In this document: one piece after another, positions 31,271 to 44,200 of the stretch | Numbering within the stretch: the first letter of the stretch is position 1 | Layout: each line of letters opens with the position of its first letter | Source: Lentinus brumalis | Lineage: Eukaryota > Basidiomycota > Agaricomycetes > Polyporales > Polyporaceae | Direction: 5' to 3' | Assembly (NCBI GenBank): GCA_001792895.1 | Contig: MARA01000037.1 | Coordinates: 186,001-250,000 of the forward strand | DNA length: 64,000 bases | The notes under the pieces: model-generated | What the model was told of the DNA's origin: nothing | Seen by the model: only the letters and a program-made list of their open reading frames with translations | The model's database searches: none | Translations under genes and position numbers: made by a program

Positions 31271-33960
31271 AGCCTTGGGCCGTCATGGAAGGTAAGTACG
31301 TGAGATCTTTGAGGCACAACACATGTTCCATACTTACCTGTGTCTCAGATGATTCCCGGTGGCAGACAGTGGAACAAGTCGCCGGCAGTGTCCGTGGCCA
31401 GCATACTATCACCCTGGTCCTCGACATACGACCATAGTCGTTGCAGTGGTTCGACCGTACTGCACTCTTGAGGTACGTAGGCTCCATCGAGTTTCGGGCG
31501 GCGGTATGCTGAGTCGACTTGTCTGCGTAGGTCGTGCCTAGGAACGTGCCTAGAAAGACCAAGGTACCTTGTAAGTCAGGCTACTTCTGCACATCCGGCG
31601 ATTACTCACTATGTAGATCTTCTGATTGCCTAACGAACGCGTACACTGCGTGCCGTCGCGAAGACACACTCCTTGTGTCCCGGGTATTGGAGGAACATGA
31701 CCTTCACAGAGGCGGTTTAGCGTTGCGTCTATGTGTTGGGACGCAGAGCTGATGTCCATTAATCGCCGACAAGTTCGAGAACGCTGCCGGGCCGTCGGTG
31801 AACGTGAGCAAGCATAGTCAGCAGAGGGAGGTATGTCAGATAACATCGGCTTGAAGGTCACCGTTCACTGACCTACATACGCACAACAGGTCCAAGCCAC
31901 GCCTCCGCGTGAACAAGAGATCATTGCTGAACGTACCGGCGAATTGTAGCGCAGTACTTCGGAGGCTTGGCCAGGTCGCTTTCTCCGGGCTTCAAGGTAA
32001 GGTTATCGCCCCTACTTGATGTCTGTGGCCCTGCTCTGAGTGCAGTTCTCCATTCAGCGGGAGGAGTCAAGACGCGAATGAATGACGGGAGAATGGCGCA
32101 GGCCGCAGGTCCGAGATACAGCAGGCTGCCAGGCGAGTACCTCCGCCCTGACACGAACGCCGATCCGTCGGTTCGCCACCAGCTCTATCAGGTACGTCAG
32201 TATTGTTCCCCTTCCTCGTGTAAGCCAGACAGGACTGACCGGTACTACACCAGATTCGTCTACTTTGATAGCCAGTACGGCATGTTCCTCGCCGGCAGCA
32301 CGCGTCGTATCCTCAGGAAGGGCAGGTCGCGATTGGACCTACGGGTGTATAGATCGCCTGCTGGACTCCGAGTCAGTAGTACCCGACCAAGCTGTGGGTG
32401 CGCACGCAACACGGCCACGCAGACGGTCATAGGCTATCATGGAATGTATGTCAGCTCTCTGAGGCACGATAGATGTCCCCTACTGACCAGTACTAGTCCA
32501 CGTTTCAGACGCTTCGTCCGGTCGCGAACAGTCGCACAAGTCGCCGAGGCCCGTCATCGCCTGGTCAATGATGCTGGTGCGAATCGACTGCTACGGCAAT
32601 TGCAAGTTACATGTTCGCGCAAGCTCCCCGAAGACCGCATGCTGAGTTGACCTGTCTAGAAGTCCACGTGAGGCGGCTAGAATACACAAGGTGCTCCTTG
32701 ATATCGAGTCTGTGCGCCCGATACTTGCTCACCATTTACAGTTCATGCGCGCGCGAATGACTTGGTATCGCCGTACAGGTGCGCCTTGCCGTGTGTCGGG
32801 GCCTTTCCAGGGACTGCGTCTAGACCGTGCGGGTGAGTAGACATCGCGCCTGTTCGACCCAGTCTTCGTGCGACGAGCTGACCTCATCTAGATGTCCATA
32901 TCGAATGGCCGACTTACCAGGGTGCCGGCACGCCGACGAGAACACCGCCTGCCTGCAAAAGGGCGAGGTATGTCAGGCGAGCCAGATATCGAGTTGGCCA
33001 TTTACTCACTCAAGTTCACAGCATGACCGTTCAGCGCCATGAGACTCTAGCGTGGCTCCGGCTTTCAGTGCCGTTCGAGCTTGATGTTCACGGCTCTTCG
33101 TTGGGTCCAGGCTTCCCAGGCAAGGAGGGGAAGGTCGACACGCAGTCGAACACACGGGTAATGGAGAGTTGCAGGTCCGGGACTCAGGTGAGCGTGCCAG
33201 TTCTCGCCTTCGCCGGGATCTTGAGCGTTGACTAACTACGAGTCGCTGCAGTCGCTCGCTTCCGGCCATGTTCGAGTCGAGAATACCGTCAGTCGGCTCC
33301 GGTCCAGAACACCCGCTGGGAGATAGTATGAACTACACTCGTCAGTCCAGCTCCTGCACACGCAATAGTCGAGGGTACTCACCGTTCCCTTGCCAGTCCT
33401 CCACTCGTCTCAGCCGCGCTTGCCTGATGCACGCCTGTGCACGGCATCTGCATGTCCGGAAATGTACCTGAGCTATCTTGGCGAGGTCAGGAACGGCTGC
33501 GGCTGCCGGCGGAACGCAGGTACGTTGCCATACGAATTGACTGGTCACGCACAGAGACCGAGCGGTTTATTAAGACACTCTGCCCGGGTCGTGCGGTCGT
33601 GCCCTGGCTGCCACATCCGACTGTTCGGCATCCACATCTAGCAGCTGTGAGCCGGACCAAGTAAGGCGCGGTGAGGCTGGAAGGGCCCGCCGGGGTACGT
33701 GTTTTGTTCAGATTTCGCGAAGACTGGCGCATCCTGACGAGCTCCAACAGTCGCAGAGCTTGCTGTGGCGGGCGCTATCAGGACGATAGCGGGCAGGAAC
33801 ACGGTACGTCAGCCTTGAACTCGCTTCGGCACACGTGAAGACGGAGAACTCACTGGTCGCGGCGCAGGGACGCGCCGCACACGGAACACACACGACGTCC
33901 CTCGACCCGGACACGTCAGGCGTCGAACTCGCTGGCGAGAAGTACGCACAAAATATATTG
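31271..33960 (+). other. Second intron-dense region, copy A, with repeated exon-intron modules
   Basis: Consensus donors continue (near 31292, 31476, 31572, 31831, 32191, 32445, 32832, 32968, 33188, 33520 and 33805). Two modules are related to each other: about 31270-31545 and 32425-32690 share the pattern GGcATCATGGAA, a donor, CTtTGAGGCACaA, an acceptor, ACAGTGGaACAAGTCGCCG and GTATGCTGAGTcGACtTGTCT. One frame near 31580 encodes SGYFCTSGDYSLCRSSDC, a Cys-rich segment. No family is assigned. The equivalent in copy C is about 56.7-59.4 kb. Confidence 0.4.
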
Positions 33961-35702
33961 TGAGTGTCCGATATCTGTTTGCACACTCCGTAGGAACACG
34001 CTGCTTGTGGTCATAACGTCCCCAGCAATCGCCCTCGGTGGCAGAGGCGGACGCTGTGACCATACGCCCGCTGTGCAAGTGCCGTCGAGCTGTCCAGCGA
34101 GCAGCCGCAGCGCGATGAGCAGGCGTCGTGTCAGCGCGTTCTCCGCGAGAGAAGCAGCGCCGTTCTGCTCACCTACCGCGCGTCGTGGATCTTGCGGACA
34201 CGCACTGCATCCAGGCTCTGCGACGCATCTCCCAGCAGCCAGGTGCGCAGGCTATGCGTACGGCATGTCGAGCTCCGCGTGGTGTCGTCCTCGCGCCCTC
34301 ACCCCGCCGAGCTCGATTCCCGGCCAACTCAGGGCTCTTCCGTCGCCGCACGGTGACCTATCATGGTCTGGGGACATCACAGACCCGCTATGCTCGTGCA
34401 CGAGACCGTACTCGCGAGTTCGCTCCGAGGCACCCGAGCGAGCGACCCGGAGAGCAGGTTTTTCGAACCCGTCTGATTGGCCTGAAAACGCGTCGCATAC
34501 GATCTTCAGGACCGTACCGGCTCGTCCGCCAAGTTTCGCGGCGGTCGGGGGAGGAGCGGACGCGGGAGGGCCGTCGCGAGACGCCGCTCGCCGAAAATGC
34601 AATGAAATCGCGCTTTCGAACGATTTTGCGACCGGCACTGAGCGTCGTGCGAGCGGGTGGCCGCGATGGGGAATGTTCAGTGCGACCCGGGAGCGTTGGA
34701 TTGGCTGCGAATGGGGCCCGGGTGCGCGAGATAGAGCGGTTTCTGTTGGGACTGGCGGGCGGCTGCGCACGGCGTCGTACATGTCGTATGGTCGTTCTTC
34801 GACGTTGTACGAATGTCGAGAGAAGTGCGGGGTGATCGCACGAAGTGACCGTCTGCACGTATGGGCCGGGACGGGGACAGGGTATAGCGGAGGTCGAGTC
34901 GGTGCTCTAACGAGCAATGAAATCGCGTTTTTGACGCGATTGTTGACCTCCGCGGATTGGCGTGAAACCGGTGCGCACGATCCCGGAGAGGTGCGGGCGT
35001 GTCCTGACGGTATGTTAGGACGCGTGCGGAGCTCTGTCCGGCGAGATATCTACGAATTTGTGAGGGAAAGCGGAGTAAGACGGGGCTGGAGCGACGTACG
35101 GTTGTTCAATTCGTACGCAGCGCATATCGCTGGGTTCGTATAGCGGACGCCGATCGAACGCACACCATGGCGCATGCACTCGCTGTGATATACGGCCGGG
35201 GTGTGCGATGTATTGCCGCCGTGAGGCACGGTGCAGGCTGGAAGCGGGCGTGGTGCGATAACACGGCGGCGCAGAGTGAGTGACGAATGCCGGGTGATGT
35301 TTGTGGGGCGCGGGCATGGCGGAAGGCAGCGGCTTGTATGTGGCGGAAGCTTGCAAGTAGAGCAGTCACCTGAGATTCATCCAGGTTCCGTCGTAGAAGC
35401 GACGCAGGGAGGTAGCGGATACGAAACGAAGTGCCATTCGGTGCGTACTACATCGTATACATGGATGCCGTGTGCTGGTGGACAGTGGTGGGAGGACAGG
35501 CGGAGAAGGGCGCGAGCGGAGCTGCTGGACTCGGAGGGCGTCCCAGTGCGTGAGGCAGGGCAGAGGACAGAGTGGAGGCGCGTCGGGAGCACTGTTGAGG
35601 GCGTCGTGGGTGGCCTTGGAGGATGTCGAGAACGCGGCGGCAGCCAATCACAACTCTTGAGCACGGGCGGGATCGGGGCGCTTCGAGGAGGAAGGGAGGA
35701 CG
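33961..35702. other. GC-rich unit tail, copy A, with CCAAT-type boxes and hairpins
   Basis: All frames stay open for long stretches on both strands (for example 34007-35143 plus, 378 codons, and 34252-34917 minus), which is expected of GC-rich DNA and is not evidence for a protein. ATTGG/CCAAT boxes occur near 34475, 34696, 34957 and 35644. Two small hairpins follow GCAATG(A) at 34605-34626 and 34921-34941. I regard it as regulatory or non-coding sequence upstream of the next hexokinase copy, with low certainty. Confidence 0.4.
34921..34941 (+). other. Conserved small hairpin in unit tail
   Basis: AATCGCG, a 7-nt loop and CGCGATT form a perfect 7-bp stem after GCAATGA. The same stem with a different loop (ATGTGGA instead of TTTTTGA) lies at 60313-60333 in copy C, and an identical one at 45457-45477 in copy B. 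A related 6-bp stem (AAATCG, 10 nt, CGATTT) lies about 315 bp upstream in each copy. Confidence 0.4.
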
Positions 35703-36863
35703 CACCCGATGGCCATGATGTACGTCCTGGGTGATCTCGCAAGTGCAGCATGCATTCACGCGATAAGCTCTGCAGCCCGACATTCGTGACCGGAGTACCG
35801 AACGGTTCAGAAGACTGGGTGAGTCTTCAGCTATCTCCTACCTACCTGGCCCTCCTTCCCCCTGCTCGCTGCCTGCGTATCATGCCTATCGCGCAACAGG
35901 AGCCGTGCAAACAACGGTCGTCTTCCGCATTGACGCGCTCTCGTACGAGTCTTGGATTCGCGCGCTCCTTATGGCAGTTTGCTCTGGCATCAAGAAGCTC
36001 CATTGCGTCCAGCGACCGAGATTACGCACTCGGCGTAACCCATCCATCGATATGACAAGTATGGGAGCGCAGCTCACCGGCAGTCGTCCCTTCGTGCGGG
36101 ATGCGCGACTGTGCGCGCCGTCCCTTGGGTTCTCAGGGCGTCGCGTACGCGCGCAGCATTTCCTCCGTTCTCTGGCTTGCTGTCACAGGACCGCGAAGAA
36201 TGCGAAGTTTTGCATGCGAAGTCGCGGTACCTTTGCGTGACGACGTCATACTTGGGCTCGGACGACGTCCTTGATCTTGTCGAGCGCTTCCGAGATCCCG
36301 AACTGATCTGACGGCCTTGCAGAACATTTCTCGCGCTCGATCTCGGCGGAACAAACCTGTACGAGTCCACGCCCTCATATAGGCTTGCGTGATAATAACC
36401 TTCACCGCCGTCCAGGCGAGTCTGCGAAGTCGAGCTACTCGGCAACCACGAGTTCGTCTTGAGGCAGCAGAAGTACAAGGTGTCGGATGCCCTGAAGACA
36501 GGAGAGGCCACAGCTCTGTTTGGTGAGTGATATGCCCAATCGCCATGCGCGACGCGTAGCTTTGTAGCCGAAACGCTACCGCAGATTACCTGGCCGATTC
36601 CGTCGACGCCTTCCTGACCGAGTACGCTTCCGCCGTCCCTTCAAGTCCCTCATCCGAACGAGGCAATCCGTTCGCGTCCCCATCGCTGTCGGAAGAGCCG
36701 GCGGTTCCTCTGGTCTCACATTCAGCTTCCCCGTCGAACAAACTGCTCTTAACGAAGGAAAGATCCTGACTTGGACGAAAGGCTTCGCTGCGAAGAACGC
36801 CATCGCTGTGAAGTTGCTCCAGGACGCCTTCGCGACGCATCTGGCCCTGGTGAACGATGCGAG
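35703..36863 (+). pseudogene. Hexokinase 5' half, copy B, lacking promoter and most of exon 1
   Basis: The copy starts at the last codons of exon 1 (PMAM) and retains exons 2-5. In the last exon two bases are lost between GCGGTTCCTCT and GGTCTCACATTC relative to copies C and D, shifting the frame before TFSFPVEQ. Without start codon and promoter it is not expected to be expressed as hexokinase. The 410-bp extra DNA in intron 2 is present. Confidence 0.8.
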
Positions 36864-39800
36864 TCCGGCGGCGGCGGACTGCGGCGGCATGTGTAGACAG
36901 CGGAATATATTTTGTTCGCGCGATTCGCGGTGGATCTCGGGTGTGCGATCGTGTCGACGAGGACCCGCCGATAAAAACGTTGGAAAGGGCGGTTTCGGGG
37001 CATATAGAAACGTAAGAGTCTTCTCCTAGATGGTGTGCCCTCTGCGCGGACTTCTGCGCGGCATGGGCTTCTGCGGACTCGGATTCGGGCTATGGAGTGC
37101 ATGTGCAGCTTGTACAAGACTAGAAATACACGCATTTCCCCAGAGCTCCCGCCCGCAAGCCGCTCGAAAAACACTCCCTGCAGTGGATTGATATGGGCGC
37201 CTATCCCGGGACTTGACGCGATCTCGTGTCTCGGCGCGTCCTGCGCGTCCTGCTCCCGCCACCACTGCCTCCGTCCCTCTTGCCCGCCACACTCGACGCT
37301 GCTCGGAACTCGACAACCGTACTCACAGGTAAGCGCGTCGCGACGGACGCTCTGGAACACGTACTACCTGATTGCAGTGCACACGCATCACTCCGCACGC
37401 CGCGACGCCTGCTCCAAGCATCGGGCTTCGTGCACTATGCTGCCGGTGAGTCGCTGCACAGCCCGACCATTCAGGCCCGCAGGCTGGCGTCCGTGACGGA
37501 AGAGGTAGGCTGTGCATCCAGGAAGTACGGCCACGACACACAGGTACGCATATTGGAGTGCGTTCGCGTCGAGCTTCGCGCGCAGTGCAGTCGGCAAGTC
37601 GCCGGAGCAGCCCGAACACTTCTTGAATCGACGCACAGGTGAGTAGCCGTATGCGGAGGCTAGGACACTTCGCTATGCCTGTCCTGCTCGCGTCTGCGCC
37701 GGCGGAACGCTGCTCGCGGCAGTAGGTACGACTCCGAGTCCGGGTGTGCGCACTGTAATCGTCTTCGCGTCGACGGCAGCCGGTGAGTCGCAGGTACCAT
37801 GTCCTTGAACGAGCCGAAACATACCGTCTAGCAGACAGGCACAGAGTCTGAGCTGCTCGAGTCCTGGGCCGGAGAAACTCTGCTTCAGGTAGGTCCTATC
37901 GGTAAGTACGACTCCCGGGCGTGAGCAAGCAGGTGCGATCGAGCCTCTTAGCAAGCAGGTGCGTACCTTCGAGCCTCTTCTCCGAGTCTCTCGGCTCGCC
38001 TCGCGTATTGGGACGCGTCAGTCAGTAGATCTGCTAAACATCAGTCAGAATGGAATGATACCCAGAACGACCAAGCGTATGAGAGTACTCACAGGTAGGT
38101 CGATCTTGCGGCCGCAGAGCTCAGCACGGCCAAGCCGTGCGGGCAGCAAACGCTACGGCTCATGGTTGCTTCTGGAAATGACGGACCGCGCCGCCGCGGC
38201 AGCAGACAGCGCAGCCTTCGAGTCCGAGAGCTGCTCGAGTCGATATCGCCCAGTAGCTGGGACGCCTGCGTGCCCAGTAGGGTTTGAGTCACAGGACAGA
38301 GTGAGCAGGTCGTGTGCACCATGCGCGGAAGGAAGAGGTTGCGTGTCCATGCTAGCATGAACACTTCAGATGGATTTGTGAGGCAGCTCACCTTTGCCTC
38401 CAGCGATCCCGACCGTCGTCCCGCAGTCCACGCGTCGCAGAGGATATTGGAGAGTGCAGGACGGCCATGTGTGGCGAGGACGGTAAGGCTGGCCGAGCTG
38501 CAATGTCGTGAGGGGGAGAACATCGTCGCATTGGAAGGGGAAGAGGCGTCTCGACGGTAGGTTATGATGCCAGCGACGGGGACATATGGAACTAGGGACT
38601 TGGGAGGAATATCACGCCATGCGGAGGTATATTTTCGGGCAGGATGGCCGTACGGCCGGCGGGTGGCTTAGACAGCGGCTCCAATCTGTACGGGCGAATA
38701 GTGCAGCGGCCGGCCAGACACTGTAAGTCGTGCGGTGACTGCCGGACGGGTAGAGTAGATAGATGCTCTGGAATGTTGTATCAGGGGATGATAGACGAGG
38801 TCCAACCGCAATTGTTGAACATTGTCTGCATCAACACGGTCATTATGCCCGTGGGCCTTGCGAGCTGCACGTAGCCCCGCAATCCGCCGTCCAGCGAGTA
38901 TCGCCCTCGCTTCGCGTGCCGTCAGATGGATTGACTCCAGCACCTGAGCATGATCCCGCTGGATCCCTCAACTCTTGAGCATCCTGGAGCACAATCAGAC
39001 CGTGACAGAATATATGAGATATACAGCATTTAGCTCTGTATGCATGGTTGCGCCCTACACAGCGGTGTGCATCTCGGGGTTGAGCCGCTTTAATCGGCCT
39101 TGTAATATGTCAGCCTCAGCATCCGCGCCCTGGGGACGCTAAGCGTAGCCGGGAGCCTAGGCTGCCAGCATCATGACCTCATCCAGACGCCGCGTTGTGA
39201 ACTTGTTACTTGAGCTCATCACGCTCATCAATTTGCTATGGCTAGTAGGATCCGCCGCGCCAGGCAGTCATCGGTAAAGCGCAGGCCGTAAGTCTGCACA
39301 AAGCATGCTACATTGGAAGCACTATTCCTGGAGCTCTCCGCAATAAATTGTGGGAAGAGGACAAAGCAGACACTGCGGACAATGTCCGAGTCGTCTGGCA
39401 GATTGCACTTAGCTCACTGTGTTCATTCTGTAATTGCTAATATAGCTCAGGCAAGGATACGCACCAGCCAGTAGGAGTGTGTAAGGATGAGAGACGAAGC
39501 CAGATCGTGAGAGCGAGCTTCGGAACGAGTCCGAAGTGAACGGCGCTGTTGGCGCTTCACCACTACGCCTTGCACAGATCTGGATCTGGGCGGCCTTCCG
39601 CCACCTCTACACCTTCGTACATCGTGCACAACCGCAGCCGGCATGCCAGAAGCACCTTAGAAGGCTCACTGGTAGTGCTCTACTGGTACTGAGACATGAG
39701 AAGTGGCAAGTCTTATTAATCCTGACTCTGTGTCTCCATTCGTCCGCAAATGACTTGTTTCTCGCTAGATCGCGGCGTAAACATGTTTGTAGCATATGCA

Positions 39801-40238
39801 ATTATGCTGAGGCATAGGAGACACCCATACTGGTAAGACTAATGCTACGTCTCTGGTGATGTCTACTTGCTGACTGGGAACACGGGATACACGGAACTAG
39901 CTGCAGTTCTCCGCCCGCCACTGCAACCGCCTGCTCAGCATCCCTACAATCTCTTCGTAATTCCAAGCCTCCCCAATTGATGCATCACAGAGCGCCCATT
40001 TAGGCGAGCAGCGCCCCCAATTTGCGAACGTCGGAACACACGCTAATGCTTGGAATATCTAGGTCTTCCGCTTCCCACTCCCATTAGCCCCACCTCTCCA
40101 GCCGAGCTTGCGCTGTCGCGTTCTGGTTGGTCCGCCACCAGGGATGACTCATACTCGTGCTTCCAAGCTCCGGAAGCTCTTGTAATCTGCATGAGGAGTT
40201 CGCGGGGTCCCGCAGCCCGATGAGACCCTCCAAGTGTA
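36864..40238 (+). other. Intron-dense region, copy B
   Basis: Same layout as in copy A, with many one- to few-base deletions (for example CATGCGCGACGCG against CATGCGCGGACG in A and C). No separate gene is supported. The 32-bp repeat seen in copy A near 27.86-27.92 kb is present in shortened form at 37923-37977. Confidence 0.4.
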
Positions 40239-41277
40239 TATATACCGTGCTCTCCTCCTCCTCTCCGACACACATTCCCCTCCCATCTCCCAGTGCCTCC
40301 GCCTCCTTCCCGCCCTCTACATTCTTTGCGATGCTATTTGCTACTACTCTGCACACTGTCCCTTGCTGCTTCTTCCTCCCGGTAGCAGTGCGTGCACCGT
40401 GCATGATCACTGTCACGGTACTACTCCTCGGCCTATGCAGACTCGCAACACATCTCGTCAGTCACTCCGACTCACCTCGCGTGCGTTCCTGGCCTTGTTT
40501 ACTCACGTCTCAACTCTCTCCAGGTCCAGTTTGATGACCAGGAGGGCGACCATGACCGGCAATGCCATTCATGAATCATGTGGTAAGTATGTCCCCACCT
40601 TCCTATCCTACACACCGCTGACGCCCCGATATCTTTCAGGGTACGCACTCGGATCTCTTACAGTCATGTCGCCGTCTCGGTACATTGCTCCTCGGCGGTC
40701 CACTGACATGTGTTGCGCAGGTGAGATTCGTTCGTGGTGAGCATTGCTTTCCGGCGGTGATCTACGGCAACTAATACTTACTTGAACTCTCCAGCCGCAC
40801 CAGCCTTCTCCCCAGCTAACCGACATCCCTCAGAAATTGCTTACCGCTCCGGCGGTCCAGGCGAAGCGGGGAGCGGTCGTCCCCCGGGCAGCAGGTGTGT
40901 CATGCGAATGGTGCAACTGCGACATGTGATGACTGACCGCGTCAGAACTGCGCCCCAACACGAGCTCGCCCTGCGCTGCTACTCAGGTATGTCAGTTTCG
41001 TCGTTTCCATATACTAGAACTGATCACCGGTGCGGCATGTTCCTCAGCAGTACGTACTGCCGGGAGCCGGACTCTGCTCCGCTGTTGCCCTGGTCGCCGC
41101 TGGCTGTCGCATCGGAGATCCTGTACAAACGGATGGTGAGTTGTATCTCCACGGAGGTCGATCGGAATCTTGACCTACTCGCGCGCAGGGAACGCCGCCT
41201 GAGTAAGTACTCCGTCCGATTGGACTCGGCAGACTTGACCGAGAGCCGTGGGTGCGTATACAGACCGGCAAGATAGA
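40239..41277 (+). pseudogene. TATA box and candidate secreted-protein gene, copy B, disrupted
   Basis: The TATA/CT-rich core promoter is retained near 40239. The ATG region differs by small deletions and the conserved SSACTVHDHCHGTTPRP reading is not in frame with it. Another deletion near 40548 (GACCATGACCGGC) breaks the end of exon 1. Probably inactive if the sequence is right. Confidence 0.4.
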
Positions 41278-44200
41278 TAGCCTGGGCTGTCATGGAAGGT
41301 AAGTACGTCAGATCTTTGAGGCACAACACAGGTTCCATACTTACCTGTGTCTCAGATGATTCCCGGCGGACAGTGGAACAAGTCGCCGGCAGTGTCCGTG
41401 GCCAGCATACTATCACCCTGGTCCTCGCACACGACCATCGTCGTTGCCGTGGTTCGACCGTACTGCACTCTGAGGTACGTAGGCTCCATCGAGTTTCGGG
41501 CGGCGGTATGCTGAGTCGACTTGTCTGCGTAGGTCGTGCCTAGGAACGTGCCTAGAAACAAGGTACCTTGTAAGTCAGGCTACTTCTGCACATCCGGCGA
41601 TTGCTCACTATGTAGATTTCTGATTGCCTACGAACGCGTACACTGCGTGCCGTCGCGAAGACACTCTTGTGCCGGGTCTTGGAGAACATGACCTTCACAG
41701 AGGCGGTTAGCGTAGCGTCTGTGTTGGGACGCAGAGCTGATGTCCATAAGTGCCGACAAGTTCGAGAACGCTGCCGGGCCGTCGGTGAACGTGAGCAAGC
41801 ATAGTCAGCAGAGGGAGGTATGTCAGATAACATCGCTTGAAGTTCACCGTTCACTGACCTACTACGCACAGCAGGTCCGAGCCACGTCTCCGCGTGAACA
41901 AGAGATCATTGCTGAACGTACCGGCGAATTGTAGCGCAGTACTTCGGAGGCTTGGCCAGGTCGCTTTCTCCGGGCTTCAAGGAGGTTATCGCCCTACTTG
42001 ATGTCTGTGGCCCTGTCTGAGTGCAGTTCTCCATTCAGCGGGAGGAGTCAAGACGCGAATGAATGACGGGAGAATGGCGCAGGCCGCAGGTCCGAGATAC
42101 AGCAGGCTGCCAGGCGGTACCTCCGCCCTGACACGAACGCCGATCCGTCGGTTCGCCACCAGCTCTATCAGGTACGTCAGTATTGTTCCCTTCCTCGTGT
42201 AAGCCAGACAGGACTGACCGGTACTACACCAGATTCGTCTACTTTGATAGCCAGTACGGCATGTTCCTCGCCGGCAGCACGCGTCGTATCCTCATGAAGG
42301 GCAGGTCGCGATTGGACCTACGGGTGTATAGATCGCCTGCTGGACTCCGAGTCAGTAGTACCCGACCAAGCTGTGGGTGCGCACGCAACACGGCCACGCA
42401 GACGGTCATAGGCTATCATGGAATGTATGTCAGCTCTCTGAGGCACGATAGATGTCCCTACTGACCAGTACTAGTCCACGTTTCAGACGCTTCGTCCGGC
42501 GCGAACAGTCGCACAAGTCGCCGAGGCCCGTCATCGCCTGGTCAATGATGCTGGTGCGAATCGACTGCTACGGCATTGCAAGTTACATGTTCGCGCAAGC
42601 TCCCCGAAGACCGCATGCTGAGTTGACCTGTCTAGAAGTCCACGTGAGGCGGCTAGAATACACAAGGTGCTCCTTGATATCGAGTCTGTGCGCCCGATAC
42701 TTGCTCACCATTTACAGTTCATGCGCGCGCGAATGACTTGGTATCGCCGTACAGGTGCGCCTTGCCGTGTGTCGGGGCCTTTCCAGGGACTGCGTCTAGA
42801 CCGTGCGGTGAGTAGACATCGCGCCTGTTCGACCCAGTCTTCGTGCGACGAGCTGACCTCATCTAGATGTCCATATACCCGACCAAGCTGTGGGTGCGCA
42901 CGCAACACGGCCACGCAGACGGTCATAGGCTATCATGGAATGTATGTCAGCTCTCTGAGGCACGATAGATGTCCCTACTGACCAGTACTAGTCCACGTTT
43001 CAGACGCTTCGTCCGGTCGCGAACAGTCGCACAAGTCGCCGAGGCCCGTCATCGCCTGGTCAATGATGCTGGTGCGAATCGACTGCTACGGCAATTGCAA
43101 GTTACATGTTCGCGCAAGCTCCCCGAAGACCGCATGCTGAGTTGACATGTTCGCGCAAGCTCCCGAAGACCGCATGCTGAGTTGACCTGTCTAGAAGTCC
43201 ACGTGAGGCGGCTAGAATACACAAGGTGCTCCTTGATATCGAGTCTGTGCGCCCGATACTTGCTCACCATTTACAGTTCATGCGCGCGCGAATGACTTGG
43301 TATCGCCGTACAGGTGCGCCTTGCCGTGTGTCGGGGCCTTTCCAGGGACTGCGTCTAGACCGTGCGGGTGAGTAGACATCGCGCCTGTTCGACCCAGTCT
43401 TCGTGCGACGAGCTGACCTCATCTAGATGTCCATATCGAATGGCCGACTTACCAGGGTGCCGGCACGCCGACGAGAACACCGCCTGCCTGCAAAAGGGCG
43501 AGGTATGTCAGGCGAGCCAGATATCGAGTTGGCCATTTACTCACTCAAGTTCACAGCATGACCGTTCAGCGCCATGAGACTCTAGCGTGGCTCCGGCTTT
43601 CAGTGCCGTTCGAGCTTGATGTTCACGGCTCTTCGTTGGGTCCAGGCTTCCCAGGCAAGGAGGGGAAGGTCGACACGCAGTCGAACACACGGGTAATGGA
43701 GAGTTGCAGGTCCGGGACTCAGGTGAGCGTGCCAGTTCTCGCCTTCGCCGGGATCTTGAGCGTTGACTAACTACGAGTCGCTGCAGTCGCTCGCTTCCGG
43801 CCATGTTCGAGTCGAGAATACCGTCAGTCGGCTCCGGTCCAGAACACCCGCTGGGAGATAGTATGAACTACACTCGTCAGTCCAGCTCCTGCACACGCAA
43901 TAGTCGAGGGTACTCACCGTTCCCTTGCCAGTCCTCCACTCGTCTCAGCCGCGCTTGCCTGATGCACGCCTGTGCACGGCATCTGCATGTCCGGAAATGT
44001 ACCTGAGCTATCTTGGCGAGGTCAGGAACGGCTGCGGCTGCCGGCGGAACGCAGGTACGTTGCCATACGAATTGACTGGTCACGCACAGAGACCGAGCGG
44101 TTTATTAAGACACTCTGCCCGGGTCGTGCGGTCGTGCCCTGGCTGCCACATCCGACTGTTCGGCATCCACATCTAGCAGCTGTGAGCCGGACCAAGTAAG

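Larger units (their letters stand above)
25153..35702 (+). repeat. Array unit, copy A
   Basis: First copy of a head-to-tail unit of about 10.5 kb. Order: promoter-like region (25153-25451), hexokinase 5' half (25452-26767), intron-dense plus-strand region (about 26.9-30.2 kb), TATA box and candidate secreted-protein locus (30210-31270), a second intron-dense region (31.27-33.96 kb) and a GC-rich tail (33.96-35.70 kb). At the left end similarity to the other promoters fades near CGATAACACATG (25152-25163). At the right end the tail GAGGAAGGGAGGACG joins copy B in the middle of hexokinase exon 1. Confidence 0.85.

Noticed and set aside
34252..34917. Long minus-strand frame in the unit tail (221 codons), and similar frames at 44923-45453 and 59037-60224
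   Set aside because: All frames on both strands are open in this GC-rich DNA, and the frames are not conserved between A/B and C.
34007..35143. 378-codon plus-strand frame in copy A
   Set aside because: One homopolymer base (near 34597) moves it to another frame in copy B without visible consequence, copy C diverges freely, and no motif is seen. Treated as non-coding.
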